A stretch of DNA of 64,000 bases from Cerasicoccus sp. TK19100 (GTDB lineage Bacteria > Verrucomicrobiota > Verrucomicrobiia > Opitutales > Cerasicoccaceae): the NCBI RefSeq assembly GCF_027257155.1, contig NZ_JAPWDU010000002.1:372001-436000 (forward strand), written 5' to 3'. This document shows, piece by piece, positions 18,049 to 27,092 of the stretch. The position numbers and the translations under genes are program-made. The notes under the pieces are model-generated. The model worked only from the letters and a program-made list of their open reading frames with translations. It ran no database searches and was not told the DNA's origin. Numbering within the stretch: the first letter of the stretch is position 1; every line of letters begins with the position of its first letter.

Positions 18049-19347
18049 ATGAAATCACCCGGCATTGGAACCCTATCCCTTCACGCAGGCCACCAGCCTG
18101 ATTCCGACACCTCTTCGCGAGCGGTCCCGATTTACCAGACGACCAGCTACGTATTCCGCGACACCGAGCACGCGGCCAATCTCTTTGGCCTCAAAGAACT
18201 GGGCAACATCTACACCCGCTTGATGAACCCCACCTCCGACGTGCTCGAAAAGCGCATCGCGGCGCTGGAAGGCGGCACGGCCGGCCTGGCCCACGCCTCG
18301 GGCTCGGCGGCCATCACCAATTGCATCCTCAACCTCGCCAGCGCGGGTGATCACATTGTCTCCGTATCCCAGCTTTATGGCGGCACTTACAATCTTTTTC
18401 ACCACACCCTGCCCAAGCTCGGCATCGAGGTGAGCTTCGTCGATGGCGAGAACCCGGAGAACTTCCGCGCCGCCATTAAAGACAACACCAAGGCCATCTT
18501 TGGTGAGTCCATTGGCAACCCGAAGCTAAACATCTTTAAGTTCGAGGAAGTCGGAAAAATCGCCGCCGAAAACGGCCTGCCGCTCATCATCGACAACACC
18601 TCGCTATCCCCCGCCCTCTGCCGCCCACTGGAGCACGGGGCGAACATCGTCGTCCACTCGACCACAAAATTCCTCGGCGGCCATGGTGTCGCAATCGGCG
18701 GAATGGTCGTCGACGGTGGTAACTTCGATTGGGGCCAAGGCCGCCATCCCGGCTTCACCTCGCCCGACCCCAGCTACCACGGCCTGGTCCACTGGGACGC
18801 GTTTAAGGCCTTTGAGCCAGCCGGCGGTGCCAACATCGCTTTTGCAATGAAGATGCGCCTGCAGCTGTTACGCGACACCGGCGGCTGCGCCTCCCCGCAC
18901 AACAGCTTTCTGACGCTGCTTGGCGTGGAGACCCTTCACCTGCGCATGAAGCAGCACTCGACCAACGCGATGAAGGTCGCTGAGTTCCTGCGTGACCAAG
19001 ACAAGGTGAGCTGGGTCAATTACCCGGGCCTGCCCGACCACCCGAGCCACGACCTCGCCAAAAAATACCTCGTTGGAGGCGCGGGTGCGTTGCTCGGCTT
19101 CGGCGTAAAGGGCGGCAAGGAAGCCGGCCGCAAGTTTATTGAGTCGCTGGAGCTCTTTAGCCATCTGGCCAACATTGGCGACGCCAAGAGCTTGGCGATT
19201 CACCCGGCCAGCACGACGCACAGCCAGCTGACACCCGAGGAGCAGCAAACGACCGGCGTCACCGACGACTTTGTCCGGCTGTCCATCGGCATCGAGGAGC
19301 CGGAAGACATCATTGCCGACCTGGATCAGGCACTGGGCAAGGCCTAG
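18049..19347 (+). CDS. metY: O-acetylhomoserine sulfhydrylase / aminocarboxypropyltransferase
   Basis: 432 residues, the usual length for MetY and longer than MetB or MetC (about 390). PLP-binding lysine K207 is in [11 protein letters not shown], preceded by the IIDNTSLSP block that carries the PLP-pyridine Asp. The N-terminus has [11 protein letters not shown] and [10 protein letters not shown], and YTRLMNPT for the substrate phosphate site. It makes homocysteine from O-acetylhomoserine and sulfide in methionine synthesis. Methionine gamma-lyase is a less likely alternative. I saw no SAM riboswitch in the 85-bp upstream gap. It ends just before a long hairpin at 19363-19409. Confidence 0.88.
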   Translation: MKSPGIGTLSLHAGHQPDSDTSSRAVPIYQTTSYVFRDTEHAANLFGLKELGNIYTRLMNPTSDVLEKRIAALEGGTAGLAHASGSAAITNCILNLASAGDHIVSVSQLYGGTYNLFHHTLPKLGIEVSFVDGENPENFRAAIKDNTKAIFGESIGNPKLNIFKFEEVGKIAAENGLPLIIDNTSLSPALCRPLEHGANIVVHSTTKFLGGHGVAIGGMVVDGGNFDWGQGRHPGFTSPDPSYHGLVHWDAFKAFEPAGGANIAFAMKMRLQLLRDTGGCASPHNSFLTLLGVETLHLRMKQHSTNAMKVAEFLRDQDKVSWVNYPGLPDHPSHDLAKKYLVGGAGALLGFGVKGGKEAGRKFIESLELFSHLANIGDAKSLAIHPASTTHSQLTPEEQQTTGVTDDFVRLSIGIEEPEDIIADLDQALGKA

Positions 19348-19362
19348 CACCCAGTCATCGGC

Positions 19363-19409
19363 GGGAATCTTTGTCATTGCGCGCACCGGCGCAATGACAA
19401 AGATTTCCC
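19363..19409 (+). terminator. 20-bp hairpin between metY and the next gene
   Basis: Arms GGGAATCTTTGTCATTGCGC (19363-19382) and its complement at 19389-19409 (one extra T) enclose a 6-base loop. There is no U-tract. Its 3' foot is seven bases from the ATG of the next gene, so it could both end metY transcription and hold the ribosome-binding region of 19417. Confidence 0.6.
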
Positions 19410-19416
19410 GTACCCG

Positions 19417-21006
19417 ATGATATTAACGAGGATCATAGGCACATTGGCGCTCAGCGCGGCAACCGCTTTTGCGCAGACCAAACTGACCAAGGCCAATCGC
19501 TATGTCGTGATCGAAAGTGCGCGCGTTGGCGAAGCGAAGTTTCAGGACGGCCATCCCTTTTTGATTTCGCAACCGCTGGTCGATTATTCATCGCTGCGCA
19601 CGTTACCGGTCGATAATAGTAACGACCCCGTGGCACAGAAAATACAGACGTGGTTCGATGAAGGCACCGCAGCGGGCAACGTGGGTGATTGCTATGAAAA
19701 CCGCGATGGCAACCACTCTCGCCTGAATCTGGATCGCCTTCAGCAATTCGCCGAAATTAAATACAGTGAGGAGTTCATCGCTAAAAAGGCCGACTTCGGT
19801 GCCAAACTGAACATCGCCAATGACCGCCCGACCATCGTGAACGCATCGCTGGCCATGGTGAACACCGCCATGGCCCGGAGCATGGCGCGCCTCATTTTAC
19901 ACAACCCGGAGTTTAATCCGCAGTTGTATTCTTTTTACCGGATGGGTGACATCATCTGCTACCCCGAGCACAATGATTACGACCGGGCAGACCTGTTTGC
20001 GGTCAATACACCGTATTTAATCATCAGCCAAGGCTCCTCCGGCACGGACCAGCCTTTTATGATCGCCGTTGCCCAGACGCTGGCCAGTTTTCACCCCGCC
20101 GTTAAGGAGCGGCTGCATCAATATGGCCTGATCGCGCCGACCGTGCAGATGATCATGCGGTGGAATTACCAGGGCATCGGCAATGCGGAGAATTACCTGA
20201 CCGGAGCCGCGCACCCAACCGTTTTTGACAGCAACAAGCTTAACCGCGACGCCATGGCCGAAATGGCGCACAACATGAAGTTCGGCTGCCTGCCCCCATT
20301 GGCGTTGATTAAGATGATCGAGGAGGAAACACCCGTAAATGGTGTGGATTATTTCGACGCCGGGGCCAGTGAAGTGCTGATCGATACCCCCTGCGCGATT
20401 GGCCGCATTGCCCGTAGCTTAGACTATACCCGCACCTTTCGCGTCTCGGCGGCAGACAGCTTAGATGTGCAAAAGCTTCCCCTTAGCTATCATTGGCGCG
20501 TGTTGCGTGGCGATGAGTCATTGATCACGATCACGCCACTCAATGAAGCAAAAACCGAGGTGGAGATTTCTGTGGACTACCAGCCAACAACGACGGTGCC
20601 GGATCAGCCCACCATGAAAAGCCACCGAGTCGATATCGGTGCCTTCGTGGACAATGGCACGTATTATTCGGCACCTGCGTTTATCTCGATCTGGTATCCG
20701 CCGAACGAGCAGCGCAAATACGACCGCAACGAGCGCATCGAATCCGTCACTTATCTGGATCCGCGCGATGTCGGGCCCACCGCCGACCTAAAGCTGGCTT
20801 ACCATAAACCCTGGCGAGACACGTTCGACTACGACGGCAGTCAGCTGACCGGATGGACACGCACCATGAACAACGGCGACAGCTACGAGTTCAACGCCGC
20901 TGGCGAGCGGACGGAGTCCAGCTGGTTCAGCGAAGACAAAGTCGCGCCGGTCACCTATGAAATTGAGACCTCCAGCGAGGGCTACCAAACCGTCGAGTTC
21001 AACTGA
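19417..21006 (+). CDS. secreted protein of unknown function
   Basis: 529 residues. A Sec signal peptide is clear: charged start MILTR, hydrophobic core, and a likely cut after TAFA (about residue 19). No lipobox cysteine. I recognise no enzyme motif. The middle (about 150-320) is helical in character and includes GLIAPTVQMIMRWNYQG; the last 200 residues are beta-rich with WHWR-like and DFDYDGSQLTGW segments, suggesting a C-terminal beta-sandwich. Likely periplasmic or surface-located. It starts seven bases after a 20-bp hairpin and is two bases from the downstream ComF-type gene. Confidence 0.7.
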   Translation: MILTRIIGTLALSAATAFAQTKLTKANRYVVIESARVGEAKFQDGHPFLISQPLVDYSSLRTLPVDNSNDPVAQKIQTWFDEGTAAGNVGDCYENRDGNHSRLNLDRLQQFAEIKYSEEFIAKKADFGAKLNIANDRPTIVNASLAMVNTAMARSMARLILHNPEFNPQLYSFYRMGDIICYPEHNDYDRADLFAVNTPYLIISQGSSGTDQPFMIAVAQTLASFHPAVKERLHQYGLIAPTVQMIMRWNYQGIGNAENYLTGAAHPTVFDSNKLNRDAMAEMAHNMKFGCLPPLALIKMIEEETPVNGVDYFDAGASEVLIDTPCAIGRIARSLDYTRTFRVSAADSLDVQKLPLSYHWRVLRGDESLITITPLNEAKTEVEISVDYQPTTTVPDQPTMKSHRVDIGAFVDNGTYYSAPAFISIWYPPNEQRKYDRNERIESVTYLDPRDVGPTADLKLAYHKPWRDTFDYDGSQLTGWTRTMNNGDSYEFNAAGERTESSWFSEDKVAPVTYEIETSSEGYQTVEFN

Positions 21007-21008
21007 CC

Positions 21009-21749
21009 ATGCCGCCCTTTTCCCGGCAGTTGCAAAATTGGAGTAACGGCATCCTCGACCTGCTCTACCCGCGCGAATGCCTGATCACCGGCGACCCCGT
21101 CGAAAGCAATTCGCCGTGCCGGTTTTTGTCCTCAAGCGCGCTGGAGATGATCTGGTTTATCGATGAACCACATTGCCACACCTGCGGGGCACCGTTCTTC
21201 GGCGATTTGCTGGCCTTGCGCGAGTGCCCGCATTGCCGGGAGCTGAATCCCGCCTTCGAACGCGGTCGCTCGCTATTTCTTTTGCGGGATGCCGGCCGGG
21301 AAATCGTCCACGAGATCAAATACCGTAAAGGCCGTCATTTGCTACCGGACTTGCAGCCGATCCTGAAGCGACGGGCGAAATTCAGGAGTTTTCTCTGCGA
21401 TGCGGTGCTAATCCCTATTCCGCTGCATCCCACCCGCCAACGCGAACGCGGCTACAACCAAAGCGAACTTATTGCGCGTGAGCTAAGCGCCGCTTCTGGC
21501 AGCCCGATGGCGGATATTTTGCGCCGCACGAAGTTTACGGAGACGCAAACACGACTCGATCGCGCGGCGCGACAGGCCAATTTGCGCGGCGCGTTCGAGC
21601 TGGCCAAAGGCGCGCAACTCGCTCCTGATCAGCGCTACATCCTGGTCGACGACGTTTTCACCACTGGTGCCACGCTCAACTCTGCCGCCAAAACATTACT
21701 CCAATGCGGCGCGGAACAGATTGATGTGGTGACCCTAGGCCATGGTTGA
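21009..21749 (+). CDS. ComF family phosphoribosyltransferase-like protein
   Basis: 246 residues. An N-terminal double zinc-knuckle-like part has CHTCGAPFF and CPHC, with both CxxC pairs intact. The C-terminal PRT fold has RQRERGYNQSELIA and the PRPP-loop ILVDDVFTTGATL. ComF proteins are linked to DNA uptake and related functions in some bacteria, but their biochemical role is not established. It starts two bases after the secreted protein gene, so the two are probably co-transcribed. The intact cysteines contrast with AccD directly downstream. Confidence 0.88.
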   Translation: MPPFSRQLQNWSNGILDLLYPRECLITGDPVESNSPCRFLSSSALEMIWFIDEPHCHTCGAPFFGDLLALRECPHCRELNPAFERGRSLFLLRDAGREIVHEIKYRKGRHLLPDLQPILKRRAKFRSFLCDAVLIPIPLHPTRQRERGYNQSELIARELSAASGSPMADILRRTKFTETQTRLDRAARQANLRGAFELAKGAQLAPDQRYILVDDVFTTGATLNSAAKTLLQCGAEQIDVVTLGHG

Positions 21750-21775
21750 CGAATCCGTTTTCACCTGCCTAGAAT
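21746..21775 (+). promoter_or_regulatory. candidate sigma-70 promoter of accD
   Basis: TTGACG (21746-21751), an 18-base spacer and TAGAAT (21770-21775), about 35 bases before the accD start. The -35 begins inside the end of the ComF-type gene. Confidence 0.5.
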
Positions 21776-21810
21776 ACGCGTTTATTCACAAAAGAGTAAC
21801 CTGACTTAGC

Positions 21811-22665
21811 ATGGCAATTTTCCGCAGACCGCAGTATTCCACCGTTCGCGTTAAGAAGAAAGACATCCCCGCCGGGCTCTGGACCAAGTGCCCCGAGAGC
21901 GGCGAAATCGTCTATAACAAAGAACTGGAAGAAAACTGGATGGTAGTGCCCAAGAGCGGCTACCACTTTCAGCTCAAGGCGCGCCGCCGCGCCGAACTGC
22001 TCATCGACGATGGCACCTTCGTCGAGCACGACGCCAATTTGACCAGCGTTGACCCGCTGGAGTTTGTCGACAACAAGCCCTACCCGCAGCGCATTGAGGC
22101 CGCCCAGGCCAAGACCGGCGAAAAAGACGCCCTGCTCAGCGGCACTGGTGAGCTCAACGGCATGCCGGTTTCCTTGGCAGTCATGGACTTTTCTTTCAAT
22201 GGCGGCAGCATGGGCTCCGTCGTCGGCGAGAAAATCGCCCGCGCCATCGAGCGCGCCACCGAAGGCGGCATGCCCGTGATCATCGTTTGCGCATCCGGTG
22301 GTGCCCGCATGCAGGAGGGCATTCTCAGCCTGATGCAAATGGCCAAGACCTCTGCCGCACTCGCCCGCCACAGCGAAGCCGGCCTACCCTACATCGCCGT
22401 GCTGACCAATCCGACGATGGCTGGCGTTATGGCGAGCTTTGCCTCTCTGGGAGACGTGATTATTGCTGAACCCAAGGCACTGATCGGCTTTGCCGGACCA
22501 CGCGTCATTAAAGAAACCACACAGCAAGACCTGCCCTCGGGTTTCCAGACCTCGGAGTTTCTGCTGGAGCACGGCTTGGTCGACCAGATCGTCCCGCGCT
22601 TGGAGATGAAGAACCGCCTCTCGGTGTTACTCAAGGCGTTCATGGCAGGCAAAAAGGCGGGCTAG
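21811..22665 (+). CDS. accD: acetyl-CoA carboxylase carboxyltransferase beta subunit, degenerate zinc ribbon
   Basis: 284 residues, full length. The carboxyltransferase (crotonase-like) core is normal: [28 protein letters not shown] and IGFAGPRVI. The N-terminal zinc ribbon, normally CPxC ... CPxC at positions 27, 30, 46 and 49, reads KCPES and VVPKS: only C27 remains, with S30, V46 and S49. The spacing and the rest of the ribbon ([13 protein letters not shown]) are conserved, so this is substitution within a kept fold, not loss. With AccA it transfers the carboxyl group from carboxybiotin to acetyl-CoA in fatty acid synthesis. The zinc domain normally helps bind substrate or mRNA. No accA in this window. 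Confidence 0.95.
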   Translation: MAIFRRPQYSTVRVKKKDIPAGLWTKCPESGEIVYNKELEENWMVVPKSGYHFQLKARRRAELLIDDGTFVEHDANLTSVDPLEFVDNKPYPQRIEAAQAKTGEKDALLSGTGELNGMPVSLAVMDFSFNGGSMGSVVGEKIARAIERATEGGMPVIIVCASGGARMQEGILSLMQMAKTSAALARHSEAGLPYIAVLTNPTMAGVMASFASLGDVIIAEPKALIGFAGPRVIKETTQQDLPSGFQTSEFLLEHGLVDQIVPRLEMKNRLSVLLKAFMAGKKAG

Positions 22666-22673
22666 TCCGCCTT
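22652..22673 (-). terminator. terminator between accD and the TerB-like gene
   Basis: AAGGCGG (22654-22660) and CCGCCTT (22667-22673) form a 7-bp stem. On the minus strand the stem is followed by a T-run (TTTTT), so it terminates the TerB-like gene; its loop includes the accD stop codon. Confidence 0.6.
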
Positions 22674-23610
22674 ATTGTTCCACGATCAAAGCAGGTTCGG
22701 CTTCGTCCACTCCCATGACGCTGCGGCGCACTCCGCTGGCGATATCCAACCCTTGGGCGATGGATTCAAGGACCTGCTGCTCGCTCTTGGTCACATGATG
22801 ATCAACTCGGGCCAGCTTGCCGAGCATGAGATACACTTGCTGACGCTCGTCGTAGGTCGAAAGCTCAACATAGCGGCCACAGAAAGCCGGGATTTGCTCT
22901 ACCGCGCACTCCCGGCAAAGTGCCATTGTCAGGATGCTCTCAGCGGCAAGGTCCTTTAGCTCCCAATTTTTCATCAAGTAGTCGGTGATCAGCGTAAGCT
23001 CTTCCGGCAGAAGGATTTGGTCAGCATAAACCACCAAGCTGACGAGCGACATTTCCAGCGAAAGCTTTTCTACCTTGCGGTGAGAAAGCTTCAGATCAGT
23101 GAACGTGTCGCCATAGCGCACTTTGAGACGGAAAAACAGGGGATTGGAGCGGTAATCCTGCAAAAATGCCTCTCGCCCCAAATCGGTTATTTTGGCGGGA
23201 AACGGCGTACCGGTCAGCTTGTATTTCACCTTCCGCATCAAATTGATCTGATCCTCGACCAACGCTTCCTTGATTTCCTGCACCGCCATCGTTTTGCGCA
23301 TGCTCTGGCCTTGCGGAGGCAACAGTGTCTCAATTTGCTTCGTCACCTCCAACCGATCCTCAGGTCGGGTATAGGTTTGAGCGAAGCGCCGGGAGAGACG
23401 ACGGCGCTCCATCGGCTCGATCGCGTATTCCTGATACAAATTGAACGAATGCTTATCTGACTCGTTCATGCGCAAAGCGCCGTTGAGATATTTTTGAATC
23501 TTTAGAACATCCTCATGTGCCAGCTTCCCAACCGACCACGCGACAGCCAGCATAAGCTTTGCGATCGCTAAAGGCCGGGGATCGGCAAATAAGGCTGCAG
23601 ATTCAGACAT
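22672..23610 (-). CDS. TerB-like helical protein
   Basis: 312 residues, soluble and helical. The N-terminal part (about 10-130: AKLMLAVAWSVGKLAHEDVLKIQKYL) and C-terminal part (about 190-300: MSLVSLVVYADQILLPEELTLITDYL, then LMLGKLARVDHHVTKSEQQVL) resemble TerB/DjlA-type acidic helical units, with the second containing the ADxxxxxxE pattern. TerB domains are often linked to metal or membrane stress, but no specific role can be assigned here. Single gene convergent with accD. A possible promoter (TTGACA, 23646-23641) puts the start of transcription very close to the ATG. Confidence 0.65.
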   Translation of the reverse strand: MSESAALFADPRPLAIAKLMLAVAWSVGKLAHEDVLKIQKYLNGALRMNESDKHSFNLYQEYAIEPMERRRLSRRFAQTYTRPEDRLEVTKQIETLLPPQGQSMRKTMAVQEIKEALVEDQINLMRKVKYKLTGTPFPAKITDLGREAFLQDYRSNPLFFRLKVRYGDTFTDLKLSHRKVEKLSLEMSLVSLVVYADQILLPEELTLITDYLMKNWELKDLAAESILTMALCRECAVEQIPAFCGRYVELSTYDERQQVYLMLGKLARVDHHVTKSEQQVLESIAQGLDIASGVRRSVMGVDEAEPALIVEQ

Positions 23611-23616
23611 TTCATT

Positions 23617-23646
23617 ACATTAGTGCAACCGGGGTGATTCTGTCAA
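23617..23646 (-). promoter_or_regulatory. candidate promoter of the TerB-like gene
   Basis: On the minus strand TTGACA (23646-23641), 18-base spacer, TAATGT (23622-23617). Predicted transcription start is about base 23610, where the ATG begins, implying a leaderless or near-leaderless mRNA. The -10 is weak. Confidence 0.35.
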
Positions 23647-23714
23647 GCACATGCTAGTATAACCCCTAAAATTAATACGGAATATGCACTACAAGAATAA
23701 GAGGCCATCTGCCT

Positions 23715-24746
23715 TTAAACGGATATTTGATGCAAGTGGCAGCTGTGCGCGGCAAAACCTGCACCAAAACTGGTCAACCACAGTGATTCCGTCTGACTTT
23801 CTCTGTTCAAACGCTCTTCAAGAGCAAACATCACCGAGGGGCTGCTCATATTGCCGTATTGGCGCAGCACCGACTGGCTATCGGCCAACGCCTCACCGGG
23901 CAACACCTTGCGCAGCGCCTCGATGACATCCCGGCCACCCGCATGCGCAACGACTTCACCCGCAGACTCACGCCGCTGATGCAAAGCCGACACTGCCTCT
24001 GCCGCATGCTCGGGCACGGACAAGTCCAACTGGTTACGGAGCAAGCCCTCGTGATTAACAAAGCGTAGTAGTTCGCGGTTTTCCGGCTGGTGAATGGTGT
24101 CAAAGCCCGACATCCGCCAGGCCGCGCCTGCCGGCACTTGGCCCGTCCAGATACTGGCGCTGGCACCATCACCAAACAGACACATCGACACGAGAACGCC
24201 CGGGTCGTCATTGATAAAGAATGCTGCCGAGCAGATTTCAACTGCCACCACGGCTACCTTGGCTGACGGGTTTGCCGCTAATACGCCCGCCGCATTGCGC
24301 AAGCTTGGGACCGCAGCGCCACAGCCAAGGCCAACCAGGTCCTGCAAATAACAATCTCTGCGCAGGCCCAAAGTTTCCGCAACATAGCTGGTGACTCCCG
24401 GGCAAAGGTAGCCCGTACACGTGCAAATAATCAGCGCATCGAGCTCATGCGCCTTAAGCGACGCGCGGTCCAGCGCCGTCTGCAACGCTTGCCCTGCCAG
24501 TTTGGGTGCCTCGCGCTGAAAGTCGTGGTTCAGCGCTTCGGCGGAGCGAGAAAAGAGGCTGTGTATGTCTTCCACGGCAAAATGCCGCTTATCGATGCCG
24601 TTCTGGTTGTTGAGAATTTTTCGAAGCAGTAGCTTGCTGCGGTCGGTCAACCCGTCGAGCGCTGCGGACTGCTGGAGAATATCCCAGCACTCCGGCTGCG
24701 TGTAGGATTGAGGGGGTGCCTGACTGGCAATGGATAATAAATACAT
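23715..24746 (-). CDS. type III polyketide synthase
   Basis: 343 residues, normal for the chalcone/stilbene synthase family. The catalytic triad is present: C142 in VGLGCGAAVPSL, H268 in VVAHAGGRDVI and N299 in RQYGNMSSPSV. It condenses malonyl-CoA units onto an acyl-CoA starter to give pyrones or resorcinols; the starter cannot be read from the sequence. It is the last gene of a three-gene minus-strand operon with a FAD-dependent oxidoreductase (12 bases upstream) and a methyltransferase. The trio matches clusters that make modified alkylpyrones or alkylresorcinols in other bacteria. Confidence 0.9.
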   Translation of the reverse strand: MYLLSIASQAPPQSYTQPECWDILQQSAALDGLTDRSKLLLRKILNNQNGIDKRHFAVEDIHSLFSRSAEALNHDFQREAPKLAGQALQTALDRASLKAHELDALIICTCTGYLCPGVTSYVAETLGLRRDCYLQDLVGLGCGAAVPSLRNAAGVLAANPSAKVAVVAVEICSAAFFINDDPGVLVSMCLFGDGASASIWTGQVPAGAAWRMSGFDTIHQPENRELLRFVNHEGLLRNQLDLSVPEHAAEAVSALHQRRESAGEVVAHAGGRDVIEALRKVLPGEALADSQSVLRQYGNMSSPSVMFALEERLNRESQTESLWLTSFGAGFAAHSCHLHQISV

Positions 24747-24758
24747 CGGAATGAGCGA

Positions 24759-25775
24759 CTAATGAGTTAGCCGGAAGAGCGTAGCAAAAGGCAAGAGTCC
24801 ACTCCGAGCAAGTAGAGCCAGCAGTTTTTGGCGGTTCGGTTGCAGAATCCAGGGATGCATCATGCCGGCGATTTGGCGACGACGGCGAAACCTCCGAACC
24901 ATGCTCGTGTTGGCTTGATAAACCGCGGTAGGCCAATCGATTCGCCCGTGGGCAAAGTCCGTTAGCGGGTCCAGCGCCAGGGCCGCACTGCTCAAGGCCA
25001 GCGCCATGCCATTGCCGGTAAAGGGTGCGATTAAGCCAGACTGATCCCCGAGCCGAATCGCCTGATCGGGAGCCTGCTCCGCGTAGCTAAGCGCCGTCAC
25101 GCCGACCGCGCTTAGCCTGTCGGGCTGGCCATCCCTCACGCGCTGGGCCAGCTCATTCAAACCGCTAGCATCAAGATACGCCGGGAGTTGCTCCTCGCGG
25201 CTGTCGGCCTTAGCCGGGCGTCGTCGAAACAGCCCGCAAATATTCACCCGGCCATTCTCAACCGAGGCCACGCCAACGTATCCATGCCGCCCGAGATGCA
25301 CCTCCAGATCGGCCTGAGAGTCCATCGCCAGGCAATGCATTTTCAAGCCGATCCACTGGCTTTCGCTGCGTTGTCGGCCCTGTGCCCAGACGACGCCTGG
25401 CCGCAGTTGCGAATCGGTTATGCGCGAACCGGTGCGCAATTCGCCTCCCGCATCGGTAAATTTTTCAGCCAGTTGCGCATCAAGCAGATAGCGTGAAACG
25501 CCATAGGCCACGCAGGGTAATTTTTGCTGATAAACCACTTTGCTGAAATGACTCCATTGAGTCGTTTGCAGCGAGCGGGCACTGGTTATTTCACTCGCGA
25601 TTCCGAGCTGTTCCAGATCATCGATTGCGGCCCCGGCAATGAATTCACCACACACGCGGTGACGTGGATAGCTACTGGCTTCGTGGAGAATGACAGGGAC
25701 CCCGCGCCGCCTCAGACCAATGCCCAAAGACAGCCCCGCCAGCCCACCGCCAACGATCTCGATATGCTGCGTCAC
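24759..25775 (-). CDS. FAD-dependent oxidoreductase of the polyketide operon
   Basis: 338 residues. The N-terminal dinucleotide-binding motif is IVGGGLAGLSLGIGLRRRG, followed by RHRVCGEF, and the second FAD motif is IRLGDQSGLIAPFTGNGMALAL, as in geranylgeranyl-reductase/aromatic hydroxylase-like flavoproteins. It may hydroxylate or reduce the polyketide product. The start is GTG at 25775, overlapping the methyltransferase stop by four bases (GTGA), and it ends 12 bases before the polyketide synthase start, so all three are co-transcribed. Reaction not known. Confidence 0.85.
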   Translation of the reverse strand: MTQHIEIVGGGLAGLSLGIGLRRRGVPVILHEASSYPRHRVCGEFIAGAAIDDLEQLGIASEITSARSLQTTQWSHFSKVVYQQKLPCVAYGVSRYLLDAQLAEKFTDAGGELRTGSRITDSQLRPGVVWAQGRQRSESQWIGLKMHCLAMDSQADLEVHLGRHGYVGVASVENGRVNICGLFRRRPAKADSREEQLPAYLDASGLNELAQRVRDGQPDRLSAVGVTALSYAEQAPDQAIRLGDQSGLIAPFTGNGMALALSSAALALDPLTDFAHGRIDWPTAVYQANTSMVRRFRRRRQIAGMMHPWILQPNRQKLLALLARSGLLPFATLFRLTH

Positions 25776-26431
25776 GCAGAGCCTTTCCGCTCGGCAATCA
25801 GCCGGTAAGCCCCGAGAAATGTCTGGCTAATGCGGACGTCCCATGCGTCATCCAGTCCGAGTAAATCCGCCAGTTCGCGACCACGAAATCCGGCCTGTAT
25901 GCTTACCCGCCCGTCATGGCGCGACACGTCGCAAATGATGGGGTATATCAGCCGCAATTGCCATACGTGCAGCTGACTGCGGGCAGTTTCATTAAAGGCC
26001 AGCATCCGGATATTCGATTCGCGAATACGGGTGCCCAGACGGGCGAGTTCATCATCTTGAAACTGGTGCAAAATGAAATTCCCCATCAGGACGTTCACGC
26101 CGGATAAATCGGCGGTCAAAATATCTTCGCACCGCCAACGCAAATTCTGTGGAAGGTCCACTGGCCGTGGTGCCAGGTCCAGGCCGATATAGTCCGCCCC
26201 TACAGCAGCGTGCTGAGCAAAAACGCCCGCCAGTATCCCCTCGCCTGCGCCCAACTCCATAACGCAATCACTCGCATCGATCTCGGGGAATACCTTTTCC
26301 TTAAACCAGAAAGCATTGCCCAAGAGCCAGTTAATGAGGCGTAAATCCCGTCGATTTTTCAACGCACGCTCATCATCATGAGCTAATGAATCTAGTATCT
26401 CCGGTTGGACCAGTCTTTGCATTTCTCTCAT
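25772..26431 (-). CDS. SAM-dependent methyltransferase of the polyketide operon
   Basis: 219 residues from the ATG at 26431; a GTG at 26446 would add five residues. Motif I is CVMELGAGEGILAGVF, followed by an acidic position in DYIGLDLAP and LRWRCEDI. This is a class I methyltransferase fold, likely acting on the polyketide or its starter. It overlaps the flavoprotein gene by four bases. The 165-bp AT-rich gap upstream is shared with the divergent pseudopilin gene, so the operon promoter lies there. Confidence 0.8.
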   Translation of the reverse strand: MREMQRLVQPEILDSLAHDDERALKNRRDLRLINWLLGNAFWFKEKVFPEIDASDCVMELGAGEGILAGVFAQHAAVGADYIGLDLAPRPVDLPQNLRWRCEDILTADLSGVNVLMGNFILHQFQDDELARLGTRIRESNIRMLAFNETARSQLHVWQLRLIYPIICDVSRHDGRVSIQAGFRGRELADLLGLDDAWDVRISQTFLGAYRLIAERKGSA

Positions 26432-26574
26432 GAGTAGTAGAATCACCCCTTCACGCTATACAGCTTAAAGCTTACGAATTTATAAATAAACACCTCTTTA
26501 CTGGAATTATTTAGTCACTGTTCGTGAAACAATTATCAAAAACAGGAATAGGGCCTATCCGACCAATTAATAAC

Positions 26575-26602
26575 TTCATCATTTATAAAAATAGGCTATA
26601 AT
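26575..26602 (+). promoter_or_regulatory. candidate promoter of the pseudopilin gene
   Basis: A perfect -10 TATAAT (26597-26602) with a weak -35 TTCATC (26575-26580, spacer 16). The expected start of transcription is only about three bases before the ATG at 26612. Confidence 0.45.
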
Positions 26603-26611
26603 ACTATATGT

Positions 26612-27085
26612 ATGAGAAGGCCATCCTCATTCCGTGTCGGCTTCACTTTGATTGAAATCATGGTGACTGTGGTTTTGATCGGCATTTTAGCGGTGATGGC
26701 CATGCCAGCGTTCATGCGTGTGCGACAATCTGCGCAAAATACGCGCTTTATCAATGATGCACGGCAGTTTAGCGCGGCGATCGACACCTACATGATGGAG
26801 GAAGGTCTTCCGCCCTCTGATTCCGGATCCGGTCAACTGGATTCACCCATGGATGAATACATAAAGCCATCAGATTTCACGGCGCGCCCCAGTATCGGCG
26901 GCGTGTGGGACATCGAGGGCGATACGGGCGGCCTTTTCTACGCAGCGGTCGGAGTCGATGGATTTGTCTGCGACGTGGAGCAAATCGAGATGATTGACGC
27001 GAACTTCGACGATGGCGACACCAGCACGGGTAAGCTTCAACTTGCCGATAGCGGCAGCCGCTATTATTGGGTGATTGAGGAGTAA
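26612..27085 (+). CDS. type II secretion / type IV pseudopilin
   Basis: 157 residues. Prepilin leader and N-terminal helix: short basic start, then GFTLIEIMVTVVLIGILAVMAMPAF, with prepilin peptidase cutting after the Gly and methylating the Phe, and Glu at +5. The body has no cysteine pair typical of major pilins; it is a short beta-type domain with a DDGDTSTG loop. It is a minor or orphan pseudopilin: no secretion genes flank it. It is convergent with the sodium:solute symporter gene, eight bases away. A second pseudopilin gene lies at 38773. Confidence 0.88.
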   Translation: MRRPSSFRVGFTLIEIMVTVVLIGILAVMAMPAFMRVRQSAQNTRFINDARQFSAAIDTYMMEEGLPPSDSGSGQLDSPMDEYIKPSDFTARPSIGGVWDIEGDTGGLFYAAVGVDGFVCDVEQIEMIDANFDDGDTSTGKLQLADSGSRYYWVIEE

Positions 27086-27092
27086 CGCGATT

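Noticed and set aside
23641-23714. Small plus-strand gene near 23684
   Set aside because: Short frame overlapping the polyketide synthase end, no ribosome site and no homology pattern.
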